Shown piece after piece: positions 11,800-23,489 of a stretch of DNA of 64,000 nt; within the stretch, counting starts at the first letter, position 1, and each line of letters begins with the position of its first letter. Source of the DNA: Bufo bufo (Eukaryota > Chordata > Amphibia > Anura > Bufonidae); assembly GCF_905171765.1 (NCBI RefSeq), contig NC_053393.1, positions 67,673,371-67,737,370 on the forward strand. Reading direction: 5' to 3'. Below the pieces are notes generated by a model. It was not told the DNA's origin and made no database searches. It saw only the letters and a list, made by a program, of their open reading frames with translations. The translations under genes were made by a program, and so were the position numbers.

Positions 11800-12710
11800 G
11801 TTCGCCCATATGTCCACTCAGTCAAAGATGAGCTGCAACCAAGATGGTCCCAGTGGCAGAGGTAAGCCACACATTCTGCTTTGGTGTCTTGGAAGTGGGG
11901 GGGACAAACTGCTTATTCCCCAAGCACTGACTTTCATATCACTGGTGGTATCCCTCAAGATGTTGGCATGAAAGGTGATAGGTGACCATATGCAGGCAGA
12001 TATATTACTGACGATAAGGCCTCTTTCTGTGACAAGATGGTCAGTGGTTCTTCTGTGAAAATGACCATGAAGCAGGGTCGGACTGGGTTTTCTTGGGCTC
12101 ACCAGAGAAAATTATTTCTGGGGCCCGACAACCATATCATAAATAGTCTTAATGGTGTTGATTCAAAGATATAGACCCTAGTGGAAATGTATTGTCTTCA
12201 AAGGCAGCTCCAATTGTTTTTTCTCCTGGACCTTTGGTGCCCACTATGATCTGGGCCCTCCAGAGGATCCTCTGGTCTTTTGGTGGATGAGTCTGACACT
12301 GCCGTGAAGGATCCGTGTTTGGTCCGCGTGTTGGTTTTTAGTTCTCCTTGTGGCATCCACATACCACATACTCCGATAGGCTGAAAATTAGTTTGCAAAG
12401 CATCTCCTAACAATGATCCGTGAAAATCATGGACCAAACACAGATGGCATCCATGTTGTGTCTGTTGTTTTCATGAATCCATAACTACAATGTGCATGAG
12501 GGATCCATAATCATGGGCAAACATAGGGCATGCTTCCCTGGTGTCACCACGGTCCATGGAAAACCATTAATGTGTGAATACACATTGTTCTGCCCAGCCG
12601 AGTTTGAGAATCATTACCGATCACATCTGCCTCAGTTTTCGGTATTCCTGTAGTGATTAGTGTGGTTATAGCACCATCTAGCGGTGTTAAGTTGTATTAC
12701 TGGACACTAG
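11800..12710. other. Unassigned sequence
   Basis: 12270-12580 contains imperfect inverted segments around CACGGTCC and ATCATGG, possibly an old MITE. I see no frame with recognisable protein content and no RNA gene. Confidence 0.25.
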
Positions 12711-12718
12711 GCCTAAAC

Positions 12719-12875
12719 CAGTGATGGCTAACCTCTGGCACTCCAGCTGTGGTGAAACTACGACTTCCAACGTGCTCTATTCATTTCTATGGAGTTTTGA
12801 GAACAGCCAAGCAAGTGTAAATCTTGGGAGTTGTAGTTTCACCACAGCTGGAGTGCCGGAGGTTAGCCATCACAG
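12719..12875. repeat. hAT-type palindromic MITE
   Basis: The 157-bp element begins CAGTGATGGCTAACCTC and ends with the inverted GAGGTTAGCCATCACAG. It is flanked by 8-bp copies GCCTAAAC (12711-12718) and GCCTAAAT (12876-12883), one mismatch. CAG..CTG-type ends with 8-bp duplications are the hAT signature. The larger element at 61492-62724 has closely related termini. Confidence 0.75.
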
Positions 12876-12883
12876 GCCTAAAT

Positions 12884-14990
12884 TATGTTAAGACTTTGCT
12901 GTCTTTTGAGAGCCGTTACATGGGAGAAGACACAATGCACAGGAGCGGACCCAATTGACTTCTATGGGAGAGTTTTATAGGCACGCTCTGTGACCTGTGC
13001 AGAGGTCAGGAGGGAACTGATAAGCTGTGATATCACCTATTGTGACTGGTGGATCCTGTCTTATCTATACAGAGGTGTTACTGGTCAATGTAATCCTGTC
13101 TGTGTTGATAATGATAATGGCTACTGGAAAGTTACCTGTACAGAACAGGAAATCATGACTTATTATTAGGCCTAGTGGCCCGTGCGAAAACTGCTGGGTT
13201 ATATACATTTTTAAAAAAAAAGTATAGTGATGTGGAAACAAAAATAAGAAAATCACCAAAAATTCTAAAAATAAATATGATTTAAACACTTGGTCATTTC
13301 ATGATGACACATTCCCTTTAACACTGATTTGGAAATATAGAGCAAAGGGTAAAATGATGTAACCCCAGTTTATGACCCCTTTCAGGATGGTTACACCTGT
13401 ATAAGTGGACTGTTTGTGGAAGGTTAGTCATGAGGTGTTTTGGTGCTGAGGACATGTTGATTTACTGATACCACGAGGGATCCAGCCAGTAAATATTTTT
13501 TAGGGCAGTGGCCTGACATAACGTCGAAGTTAATCATTGCATTCCTGTTACTATGTGGAGAGCGCTTGTTTTCAGCTCACTGGAGGTAAAAGTCACTTCC
13601 TGAATGGGCCGATAAGGACATGTTCAGGAGAACGTGATCTTCTGCTGAGAAGTAGCTGATGCAACCATTCTGAGTAACAAAAAAAACACTATTGTATAAT
13701 TTAACCCTTGAAGAACATAATTTAAAGAACTGAGAAACTTTAAAAAAAAAGATTTGTAGGGTGGATCCGGAAAAAAGTACGATTCTGCCATTTTAAAAAT
13801 GACATAACTTCTGCTGGTCGGTATGATTACGGCGATACCAGATTTGTATAGATTTTGTTATGTTTTACTAATTTAAAAAAAATGCAGCTGCTCGCTATTC
13901 ATTAGATGATTAAGCGTATCTGAGTAGACCATTCTGGAATGACATCTGCTTTCTTGGTAAATTATTTTGGCCTTAACATGTGATTGCTTGATCGCTTGCA
14001 CAATGTACTGCAATACGTCTGTACTGCAGTGTATTGTGCTTTTGCAGTTGTCCTCTTATGCCCTACCTCTGACAGGGTGTAATAGGATTACTAAGATGGC
14101 AGGCCTTTACTAGCACCTCAACTGCCATAACAACTTTTGATCGCATTGCAGGGAGGGAGGGGATCGGGTAAAAAAAAAAAAGGGAGCCCTCTCCTTCTGT
14201 CTATTTAGATGCCCCAGTTGATATTGACAGTGGCATCTAAAGCTTTACATGGCTGGGATCAGAGATGTCTCTGATTCTGGCAGCTGTAGGAGGGTGTCAG
14301 CTGAACCTGCACCACATGTTGTGAAGGGGTTCATAAAACTTTATTAACTCCTTAACAACTGCCCACTGTCTTTTGATGGTGGGCAGTGCAGGTTCTCAGT
14401 CTGCAGTGATGTCTTTTTGGTCACTTTACATTCGGGGTTCGGAGGAATCCAATCCCAGCTGTTAACCCCTCGATCATGTCATGGTCTATACAGTGGCATG
14501 TGGGCCTCCCCCAGGTCATTGGGTTTCTCAGTGATCCGATCGGAGACTGGGGGTGTCATTGCGGTCAGCCCAGAGAACCCCAGGGCTGTCTGTGCTGCAG
14601 CCTGCTGTCAGGGGACACTAGTGTTGCCCTAATAGCAGCCTGTGTCATAGAGACACAGAGTATAATGTATTACTACACAGGAGTATGCTAATACATTATA
14701 AATGTGAAATAAGGTTATAAAATAGTAAGCAAATAATAGGATTTTAAAAAAAATGTTCTAAACAAAGTAATTAAAAAGATCGCAGCCCCCCCCCCAAAAA
14801 AATCACCATTATTTAGTGTAAAATATATCTTAATATGCACACATTAAATAAAAATACACATATTAGGTGTCCACACGACCATAATACGTTTATTTTATGT
14901 GAAACATAAACGGCACTAAAAATAAACCAAATAAACTATGCAAATAAACTATTTCTGCAGCAAAAAAAAATTATATAAATTAGGCTTCAT
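12884..14990. other. Unassigned AT-rich sequence
   Basis: There are small local hairpins (for example the pair of GCCCACTGTC and GGTGGGCAGTG near 14360) and A-rich runs, but no bounded element, RNA gene or coding frame I can defend. Confidence 0.25.
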
Positions 14991-14992
14991 GC

Positions 14993-15376
14993 ACACGACT
15001 ATATCCATATTGCGGTCCGCAAACCTCGTATACCGTCCGTATTTCACAATTTTCTCACTCCCATCAGTAGAAATGGCTATTTTCGTCTGCAAATGAACAA
15101 GAAAAGGACATGTTCTATAATTTGTGGAGTGTCCGCACGTATGCAGACGGCACATAGATCTTTTTGCAGACCCTTTAAGGAGCCTAAAAAACCGGATCCG
15201 TCACCCATTGACTTTCAATGTGTTTAGTGACGCATCGGTTTTTTCCGTTTTGATTTCACACAACCGCATCTTAACGGAACGGATGCATCCTGATGTGCAA
15301 AATCTAAACGGATCCGTTTAATTCTGGTATTGAGATCTCAATAACGGAATTAACAACGCAAGTGTGAAAGTAGCCT
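14993..15376. repeat. Two partial TTA-site MITEs fused
   Basis: A left end GGCTTCATGCACACGAC preceded by TTA (14990-14992) belongs to the CATGCACACG family. The right half (15185-15373) ends GTGTGAAAGTAGCC followed by TAA and belongs to the CCGGATCCG family. Neither has its own partner end, so this is probably a deletion or recombination product. Confidence 0.45.
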
Positions 15377-15970
15377 AAGAACAGAAGTAGGACCCCTGCC
15401 CATGTAAACATGATATATATTATCATAAAATATTTCTAGAATAATCCTAATTTATAAATCTAGACTGTAATGGCGCGTCTGGTGAACTATGACCTTCAGA
15501 ATAAGGACTGCTGTTGTCAGGAGTTGTAGCTCCGGGGTTGCTATGTATTTCAGCCTCTGAATTCAGCTATTAAATCTAGAGAAAGAGCTTAGTTGAGCAT
15601 GAAAAGTCGCCCATTCTGTGACCTCATTCTGACCGCTTAAGGGGTGTGAAACCAAAGTATCTGTCAATATATCACCATATCATACCGTAACAAACTGAGC
15701 ATACCAATGGTAATGGGAGATCTCAATGGCAACAAGATGCCTATGGGGCCTGCTACGTGATCATTCGCTCCAAAACTATTGCATTGCTGGAGAGAAAAAG
15801 TATTTCTCCCCTTATAGATGTATTCTATAATTGTTTATTGATCACCCTGATGGCCCCAGTGGCGTACATAGAGAAGTAAGGGCCCCATAGCAAGGATCAA
15901 ACCAGCCCCCCCACACAGGACAGAACGGTTTCCGCCTAAACCCTTTTCAATGACCCTTGGGCAATTTTTC

Positions 15971-16370
15971 CTCTGCCTCATTTGCTAAAAGTTGTTCCTT
16001 TAGACTCTAAGGCTCCATTCACACGTCCGCAATGTGTTTTGCGGATACACGGAGACACGGATCCGCAAAACACGGAAATCGGCAATGTGCATTCCGCATT
16101 TTGCGGACCGCACATTGCCGACATAATAGAATATGCCTGTTCTTGTCCGCAATTGCGGACAAGAATAGGACATGTTCTATTTTTTTGCGGAAACGGAAGC
16201 ACGGATGCGGAAGTGCGGATCCGCAAATGTGGATGCGGACAGCACATTCCGTCCCCATAGAGAATGAATGGGTCCGCACCCTTTCCGCAAAATTGCGGAA
16301 AGGGTGCGGACACATTTTGCGGACGTGTGAATGGAGCCTAAAGGAACAACTTTTAGCAAATGAGGCAGAG
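15971..16370. repeat. MITE centred in a perfect 32-bp inverted repeat
   Basis: The inner MITE (16011-16338) begins GGCTCCATTCACACGTCCG, ends with the inverted copy and has TAA on both sides (16008-16010, 16339-16341). Outside it, 15971-16002 and 16339-16370 are exact reverse complements over 32 bases. Such host-sequence arms are not part of normal MITE structure. Either a larger foldback element carries the MITE or an aberrant event inverted the flank. Confidence 0.65.
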
Positions 16371-16372
16371 GC

Positions 16373-16623
16373 CTTCCGCATCCGTGCTTCCGTTTCTGCA
16401 AAAAAATAGAACATGTATTGAAGTATTGGAATGCATTGTAAAGAGGATCAGACCACCAAAAGTTGAAGTCCCAAAGTATAGTGAAGTATAGTAAATAAAG
16501 TGAAAAAAAAAGTTGAAATAATAGTTTTCCCTCAAAAAATAAAAAGTTTCAAGTAAAAAACAAACAAACACGTAATTTTCCCTAAATAAAGTAAAACAAA
16601 ATTGGTAAAAAATAGAGAAAAAA
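16373..16623 (+). repeat. Copy 1 of a 250-bp direct duplication
   Basis: This segment, starting CTTCCGCATCCGTGC and ending in an A-rich stretch with ATAGAGAAAA, recurs almost unchanged at 18255-18503. The two lie 1.88 kb apart in the same orientation. Both begin inside a TCCGCA-rich MITE end, so the unit may itself be a repeat family. Confidence 0.6.
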
Positions 16624-16626
16624 GAT

Positions 16627-16767
16627 GCCCAACCTGCGGCTCTCCAGATGTTGCAAAACTACAACTCCCAGCATGCCTTGACAGCCTACAGCTATCAGTC
16701 TACAGGAGGACATTGTGGGAGTTGTAGTTTTACAACAGCTGGAGGGCCGCAGGTTGAGCATCCTTGC
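16627..16767. repeat. Palindromic MITE (ACTACAACTCCC type)
   Basis: Left CCCAACCTGCGGCTCTCCAG and right CTGGAGGGCCGCAGGTTGAG are inverted, with inner arms AAACTACAACTCCCA and TGGGAGTTGTAGTTTTA. The same inner motif, GGGAGTTGTAGTTT, occurs in the hAT MITE at 12719-12875, so a hAT relation is likely, but the target duplication is not clear here. Confidence 0.6.
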
Positions 16768-17339
16768 TTTAGAGGGTAGAGTCCTGACCAAGTTTTCATC
16801 TCCAGTAGAAGAGGAGATAATCCCAACTAAGACTGGGCCCCCTCTTGCCCTGGGCCCCATAGTAGTCGCATGGTCTGCCGCTATAGTAGTTACGCCCCTG
16901 GATGGCCCATACTCCTCCTCACCATTCCACCACTGCAGCTCTTATGATACTGGTCCAGTTTCTGCTGCTCTTCACTTCCAGTTTCCCATTCAACATACAG
17001 GAAATGCCAGGAGTGCCCCACTCAGCCAATCACTGGTTGTAACGATGTCCCGCCCACTGAGTGGGCCTTTCCTGGTGTGGCACTGGAAAGCAGCAGGGAT
17101 TGGACCAGCATTGGATCAGCAGTGGTGGGGTACTGGTGAGGGTAAGTAAGGTTTGTTTTTTATTGTTAACCCTTAATGGACCATTTCCCCCCCCCCCTCC
17201 CCCCCAGAAACACCCCTTTAATGGGTTTTCTCATTTAGAAAACATGTTTCCAATAACTTGTAATTGGAATGTTGTAAACAGAAGGTCCTCATTCATAATC
17301 TTCATCATTACAGGGGTTTCCAGGACTTTACTACTGATT

Positions 17340-18120
17340 AGAGATGGCCTTGCGGTTCGCCCGGTGGTCGTTTCGCGGCGAATTTTGCGTGTTCGCGATT
17401 CGCCAAACATGTGAACATATGGAGATATTCGCGCCCCCAATATTCTTTTACATTGTGAAGAACTTTGACCCATGACACATCCATCAGGAGGTACAGGTAC
17501 AATTGAGACATTTCAGCAAATGGACATACCCCCTACCTTATAAATAAACCTGATCTGGGTGCCATTTTACATTCAGTGTTTTGCCAGTGTAGGGAGAGGT
17601 TGCTGTGTGGAGCAGGGACAGGCTGTTAGGGACACCAAGCGCTAGCTAATAGGGCCACAAAAGTCCTTTTAAGGACTGGTATAGGTGTGCTATCGATAGG
17701 TGTGATACACATAGATCTATATAGTGATCACCTGGAAGTCAGGGGCCTAGGGGCTAGGGGCTTACTAGGGCCATTTTTATATAGGGTAAGGTTCCGGACG
17801 GGGTCGCTCTTATCAGGGCGGGTGGTCTGTGGTTAGGCAATCAGGGCCAGAATAGCACCCCCTATAGGGCAATATCAGGGACAGTTCTTTGCCCACCCTG
17901 TCCTTCAATACCACATCATCATCTAGCCCAGGGATAGATGTTTTTTGCTTTCCCTCCGGGATTCATGGATGTGCACTGGAACCCCCCGGATTGTGGTAGG
18001 ACATATGGTTTCTGATTTGGTGACGCCAAGCACCTGATTTAGTGCCGCCGAGCACTTGTTATTGCCTACCACATCTATGCTTTTTGCTTAACTTTAGTAA
18101 TTTAATTTATTTTCATTTTG
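17340..18120 (+). repeat. TAGAGATG-ended element, left part
   Basis: It begins TTAGAGATGGCC followed by GTTCGCGATTCGCC-type palindromes. Other TAGAGATGAG starts occur at about 32016 and 40579, and those belong to hAT-like elements. A TATA-like word (CCTTATAAATAAACC) lies near 17538. The right boundary is not seen. Non-coding. Confidence 0.4.
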
Positions 18121-18254
18121 AGGGATATCTTTTCCATTCACACGTCTGCAAAATGGGTCTGCATCCATTTCGTAATTTTGCGGAACGGCTGCAGACCCAT
18201 TCATTTTTAATGGGGCCGGAATGTGCTGTCCGCATCCGCATTTGCGGATCCGCA

Positions 18255-18503
18255 CTTCCGCATCCGTGCTTCCGTTTCTGCAAAAAAATAGAACATGTAT
18301 TGAAGTATTGGAATGCATTGTAAAGGGGATCAGACCACCAAAAGTTGAAGTCCCAAAGTATAGTGAAGTATAGTAAATAAAGTGAAAAAAAAAGTTGAAA
18401 TAATAGTTTTCCCCCAAAAAAAAAGTTTCAAGTAAAAAACAAACAAACACGTAATTTTCACTAAATAAAGTTAAAAAAAATTGGTAAAAAATAGAGAAAA
18501 AAG
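18255..18503 (+). repeat. Copy 2 of the 250-bp direct duplication
   Basis: Near-identical to 16373-16623, differing at scattered bases and by short length changes in A-runs. It is followed directly by the TATTAGGTATCGCC frog repeat instead of the MITE seen after copy 1. Confidence 0.6.
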
Positions 18504-18504
18504 A

Positions 18505-19335
18505 AAAGTAGACATATTAGGTATCGCCGCGTCCGTATCGAATGGCTCTAGAGACATAGCACATGACCTAACCCCTCAGATGAACACCTTAAAAAAAAAA
18601 CGGTGCTAAATAAACCATTTTTTTTTCACCTTACATAACTAAAAGTACAACAGCAAGCGATCAAAAAGGCGTATGCCCACCAAAATAGTACCAATCTAAC
18701 TGTCACCTCATCCCGAAAAAAATGAGCCCCTACCTAAGACAATCGCCCAAAAAAATAAAAAAAACTATGGCTCAGAATGTGGAGACACTAAAACATCATT
18801 TTTTTGTTTTAAAAAAGCTGTTATTGTGTAAAACTTAAAGGGAACCTGTCATGTGGATATTTGATTATAATCTAACTAATTATATACAATCATTAACTAC
18901 TAAAAAGTACCTTAGATGTATTCACTTACTGGTGTGACAGATGGTTATCTCATAATATACACACAAAGATGCCACATGCCGCATGATAATGAGCTGATTT
19001 GAGTCCAGCGTGATGTCATTGAGTCCAGCGTTTATTTAATTAACAGCTATAGCCACTCCCCTGCCCACCTGCTGCTGGTTCATACGGAAAATAACTGTCA
19101 TTCAGCAGCAGGTAGGCGGGGAGAGTCAGGAGCTCATGAATATTCATGACTCATCATTATCAGCTGGAGCTTTTCAATACAAGATGTTGGCAGTTTGACT
19201 GGGTCAATTACAGAAAGTGACCCAGCATTTTGCTAAGAGAATCAGTCACTTATTTATGTTGCCCTTAGGACACCATAAAACTGGTGACAGGTTCCCTTTA
19301 AGTAAATTTAAAAAAGTATACATATTAGGTATCGC
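18505..19335 (+). repeat. Frog interspersed repeat with a T2 insertion
   Basis: The segment from ATATTAGGTATCGCCGC through AAGCGATCAAAAAGG to GTGTAAAACTTA parallels 21940-22260 piece by piece. The parallel copy has no interruption where this one carries the T2 MITE at 18839-19297. I cannot assign the host repeat to a superfamily. Confidence 0.55.
18839..19297. repeat. T2/Kolobok-type MITE in a TTAA site
   Basis: The 459-bp element starts AGGGAACCTGTCA and ends with the inverted TGACAGGTTCCCT. TTAA flanks it at 18835-18838 and 19298-19301. TTAA duplication together with TTAAAGGRR-style termini is the described signature of the Xenopus T2 family (Kolobok superfamily). No reading frame. Confidence 0.8.
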
Positions 19336-19580
19336 CAGGGCCGGCGCCACCTGTAAGGCGACCTAGGCAGCCGCCTGGGGCGCAATTTAGCAGGGGGCGC
19401 CGGCCCCGTGCGTTTTTTTAAAAAGAAGCGTTGCCGCAAGTTTTTTTTAAAAGTACGGCGGCGGGCCCCCCTCCCCCGCACCGGGCGGCTGCCGCACTGA
19501 CCGGGCTGGTGCGTCTATGATTGTGCACCGCCCAGGCGCAGCCGGAAGAGAGGGACTGACAGGAGGGAAGAGCCTCTAAT

Positions 19581-19827
19581 GTAGCATGGCCGAGCTCTGT
19601 TCGGTCCGCGGTACAGGAGCTTTTGTTTCCCTGTACCCGGCCGGACTGACAGGAATGTAGCGTGGCCGAGCTCTGTTCGGTCCGCGGTACAGGAGCTTTT
19701 GTTTCCCTGTACCCGGCCGGACTGACAGGAAGTGCTCACTTAGTGTGCACTTCCTTTCAGTCCGGCCGGGTACAGGAAACAAATGCTCCTGTACCGCAGA
19801 CCGAACAGAGCTCAGCCACGCTACACT
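19581..19827. repeat. Two direct and one inverted copy of a 76-bp unit
   Basis: 19581-19656 and 19657-19732 are tandem copies; 19751-19827 is the same unit inverted. The unit includes GAGCTCTGTTCGGTCCGCGG and CCCGGCCGGACTGACAGG. The inverted part can form a hairpin with about 76-bp stems. The surrounding GC-rich stretch from 19335 (GGGCCGGCGCC) seems to be the start of another element. Confidence 0.75.
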
Positions 19828-19837
19828 AGAGGTGGAG

Positions 19838-20826
19838 GAAAATGAGAGTGACAAGGGAGAGGGGGGGGGGGAGTAAATGAGAGTGACAAGAGGCGGGGTG
19901 AGAAAGAGAGTGACAAGGGGCGGGGGAAAAGAGTGACAAGGGAGGGGGGATAAGAGTGACAAGGGAGGGGGGAGAAGAGTGACAAGGGAGGGGGGGGATA
20001 AGAGTGACAAGGGAGGGGGGGAGAGAGTGATAAGGGAGGGGGGAGAAGAGTGACAAGGGAGGGGGGAGAAGAGTGACAAGGGAGGGGGGAGAAGAGTGAC
20101 AAGGGAGAGAGGGGGGGAGAAGAGTGACAAGGAAGGGAGGGGGGAGAACAGAGTGACAAGGGAGGGGGGGGAGAGTGACAAAGGAGGGAGGGGGGACAAG
20201 GGAGGGGGGGAGAGAGTGACAAAGGAGGGAGGGGGGACAAGGGAGGGAGGGGAGAGAGTGACAAGGGAGGGGGGGAAGAGAATGACAAGGGAGGGGGGGA
20301 AGAGAATGACAAGGGAGGGGGGGAGAAGAGAGTGACAAGGGAGGGGGGGAGAAGAGAGTGACAAGGGAGGTGGGGAGAAGAGAGTGACAAGGGAGGGGGG
20401 GAGAAGAGAGTGACAAGGGAGGGGGGGAGAGAGTGACAAGGGAGGGGAGAGAAGAGTGACAAGGGAGGGGGGAGAAGAGTGACAAGGGAGGGGGGAGAAG
20501 AGTGACAAGGGAGAGAGGGGGGGAGAAGAGTGACAAGGAAGGGAGGGGGGAGAACAGAGTGACAAGGGAGGGGGGGGAGAGTGACAAAGGAGGGAGGGGG
20601 GACAAGGGAGGGGGGAGAGAGTGACAAAGGAGGGAGGGGGGACAAGGGAGGGAGGGGAGAGAGTGACAAGGGAGGGGGGGAAGAGAATGACAAGGGAGGG
20701 GGGGAGAAGAGAGTGACAAGGGAGGGGGGAGAAGAGAGTGACAAGGGAGGGGGGGAGAAGAGAGTGACAAGGGAGGGGGGGAGAAGAGAGTGACAAGGGA
20801 GGGGGGGAGAAGAGAGTGACAAGGGA
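19838..20826 (+). repeat. Purine-only minisatellite, array 1
   Basis: The repeat is built on GAGTGACAAGGGAGGGGGGA with 1-4 extra G or GA, period about 23-27 bp. The plus strand is almost all purine apart from the TGAC of each unit. A higher-order period of about 410 bp is visible: the block around 20098 recurs at about 20508, and that around 20177 at about 20585. Long apparent proteins in all frames here (SLVTLLPP-type repeats) are artefacts of repeat composition. Confidence 0.9.
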
Positions 20827-20992
20827 GTCCCCAGAGCCAGACCAAGAGCCAGAGACCAGATCATCTTATTGTCCTGGTGGTAAGTAGACAATGCAATATG
20901 TTATTTAATTGTTTAGTTATTAATACTACATGACCTAACCCCTCAGGTGATCGCAGTAAAAAAAAGTATATAAAAACTGTGTAAAAAAAGCA
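20827..20992 (+). repeat. Spacer after array 1, duplicated after array 2
   Basis: GAGCCAGAGACCAGATCATC through GTATATAAAAACTGTG recurs at 21847-22010 with very few changes. The array plus this spacer therefore forms a duplicated unit of about 1 kb. Confidence 0.75.
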
Positions 20993-21846
20993 AAGGGAGG
21001 GGGGATAAGAATGACAAGGGAGGGGGGGGATAAGAGTGACAAGGGAGGGGGGGATAAGAGTGACAAGGGAGGGGGGGATAAGAGTGACAAGGGAGGGGGG
21101 ATAAGAGTGACAAGGGAGGGGGGAGAAGAGTGACAAGGGAGGGGGGAGAAGAGTGACAAGGGAGGGGGGAGAAGAGTGACAAGGGAGGGGGGGGAGAAGA
21201 GTGACAAGGGAGGGGGGAGGAGAGTGACGAGGGAGGGGGGGAGGAGAGTGACGAGGGAGGGGGGAGAAGAGTGACAAGGGAGGGAGGGGAGGAGAAGAGT
21301 GACAAGGGAGGGAGGGGGGGAGAAGAGTGACAAGGGAGGGAGGGGGGGAGAAGAGTGACAAGGGAGGGAGGGGGGGAGAAGAGTGACAAGGGAGGGAGGG
21401 GGGGAGAAGAGTGACAAGGGAGGGAGGGGGGAGAAGAGTGACAAGGGAGGGAGGGGGGGAGAAGAGTGACAAGGGAGGGAGGGTGGGAGAAGAGTGACAA
21501 GGGAGGGAGGGTGGGAGAAGAGTGACAAGGGAGGGAGGGTGGGAGAAGAGTGACAAGGGAGGGAGGGTGGGAGAAGAGTGACAAGGGAGGGAGGGGGGAG
21601 AAGAGTGACAAGGGAGGGAGGGTGGTAGAAGAGTGACAAGGGAGGGAGGGGGGAGAAGAGTGACAAGGGAGGGAGGGGGGGAGAAGAGTGACAAGGGAGG
21701 GGGGGGGAGAAGAGTGACAAGGGAGGGAGGGAGAGAGTGACAAAGGGGGGAGAGAGTGACAAGGGAGGGGGGAGAAGAGAGTGACAAGAAAGGGGGGGGA
21801 GAAGAGAGTGACAAGGGGGGGGGGGGGAGAAGAGAGTGACAAGGGA
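20993..21846 (+). repeat. Purine-only minisatellite, array 2
   Basis: Same unit as array 1 but with different variants: GATAAGA units on the left and GGGAGGGAGGGTGGGAGAAG units in the middle (about 21480-21640), showing local homogenisation. Runs of four or more G in almost every unit could form G-quadruplex or triplex structures. Confidence 0.9.
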
Positions 21847-21939
21847 GTCCCAAGAGCCAGAGACCAGATCATCTTATTGTCCTGGTGGTAAATAGACAAT
21901 GCAATATGTTATTTAATTGTTTAGTTATTAATACTACAT

Positions 21940-23130
21940 GACCTAACCCCTCAGGTGATCGCAGTAAAAAAAATAGTATATAAAAACTGTGTAAAAAAGC
22001 AATTTTTTGTCACCTTACATCACAAAAAGTGTAATAACAAGCGATTAAAAAGTCATACGCACCCCAAAATAGTGCCAATCAAACCGTCATCTCATCCCGC
22101 AAAAATCATACCCTACCCAAGATAATCGCCCAAAAACTGAAAAAACTATGGCTCTCAGACTATGGAGACACTAAAACGGGATTATTTTTTGTTTAAAAAA
22201 TGAAATCATTGTGTAAAACTTACATAACTAAATAAAAAGTATACATATTAGGTATCGCCACGTCCGTAATAACCTGCTCTATAAAAATATCACATGGGAC
22301 ATGGTGTCAAAAAAACAGTCCAGCAAAATCTGCCTTCCAAAAACCGTATGGCATTCCTTTCCTTCTGCGCGATGCCGTGTGCCCCTACAGCAATTTACGA
22401 CCACATATGGGGTGTTTCTGTAAACTACAGAATCAGGGCCATAAATATAGAGTTTTGTTTGGCTGTTAACCCTTGCTTTGTAACTGGAAAATAATTATTA
22501 AAATGGAAAATCTGCCAAAAAAGTGAAATTTTGAAATTGTTTCTCTATTTTCTATTAATTCTTGTGGAACACCTAAAGGGTTAACAACGTTTGTAAAACC
22601 AGTTTTGAATATCTTGAGGGGTGTAGTTTCTAAAATGGGGTCACTTTTTTGGAGTTTCTACTCTAGGGGTGCATCAGGGGGGCTACAAATGGAACATGGT
22701 GTCAAAAAAACAGTCCAGCAAAATCTGCCTTCCAAAAACAGTATGGCATTCCTTTCCTTCTGCGCCCTGCCCATACAGCGGCTTACGATCATGTATGGGG
22801 TGTTTCTGTAAACTACAGAATCAGAGCCATAAATATTGAGTTTTGTTTGGCTGTTAACCCTTGCTTTGTAACTGGGAAAAAAAATATTAAAATGGAAAAT
22901 CTGCCCAAAAAGTTAAATTTTTAAATTGTATCTCTATTTTCCATAAATTTTTGTGGAACACCTAAAGGGTTAACAAAGTTTGTAAAATCAGTTTTGAATA
23001 CCTTGAGGGGTGTAGTTTCTAGAATGGGGTCATTTTTGGGTGGTTTCTATTATGTAAGCCTCACAAAGTGACTTCAGACCTGAACTGGTCCTTAAAAAGT
23101 TGGTTTTTGAAAATGATTGAGAAATTTCAA
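21940..23130 (+). repeat. Frog interspersed repeat with a 395-bp tandem duplication
   Basis: After the TATTAGGTATCGCCACG segment, a unit starting at ACATGGTGTCAAAAAAACAG (22299) repeats from 22694, period 395 bp, and continues to about 23045. Conserved words include CTTGAGGGGTGTAGTTTCTA and AACACCTAAAGGGTTAAC. The small ORFs in both copies (for example 22294-22494) look incidental. Confidence 0.65.
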
Positions 23131-23489
23131 GATTTGCTTCTAAACTTCTAAGCCTTGTAACATCCCCCAAAAATAAAATTTAATTCCCAAAATGATCCTA
23201 ACATGAAGTAGACATATGGGGAATGTAAAGTAATAACTATTTTTGTAGGTATTACGATGTATTATAGAAGTAGAGAAATTGAAACTTGGAAATTTGCAAA
23301 TTTTGGGCAAATTTGGTATTTTTTTAATAAATAAAAATACAAATTTTTTACTCCATTTTACCAGTGTCATGAAGTACAATATGTGACGAAAAAAAACAAT
23401 CTCAGAATGGCCTGGATAAGTGAAAGCGTTTTAACGTTATCACCACTTAAAGTGACACTGATCAGATTTGCAAAAAATGGCCTGGTCCT

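Noticed and set aside
19576..21899. Very long minus-strand proteins (275-406 residues) made of SLVTLLPP-like repeats
   Set aside because: They exist in all three frames of a purine-only tandem repeat that cannot easily form stop codons; no start context or non-repeat domain.
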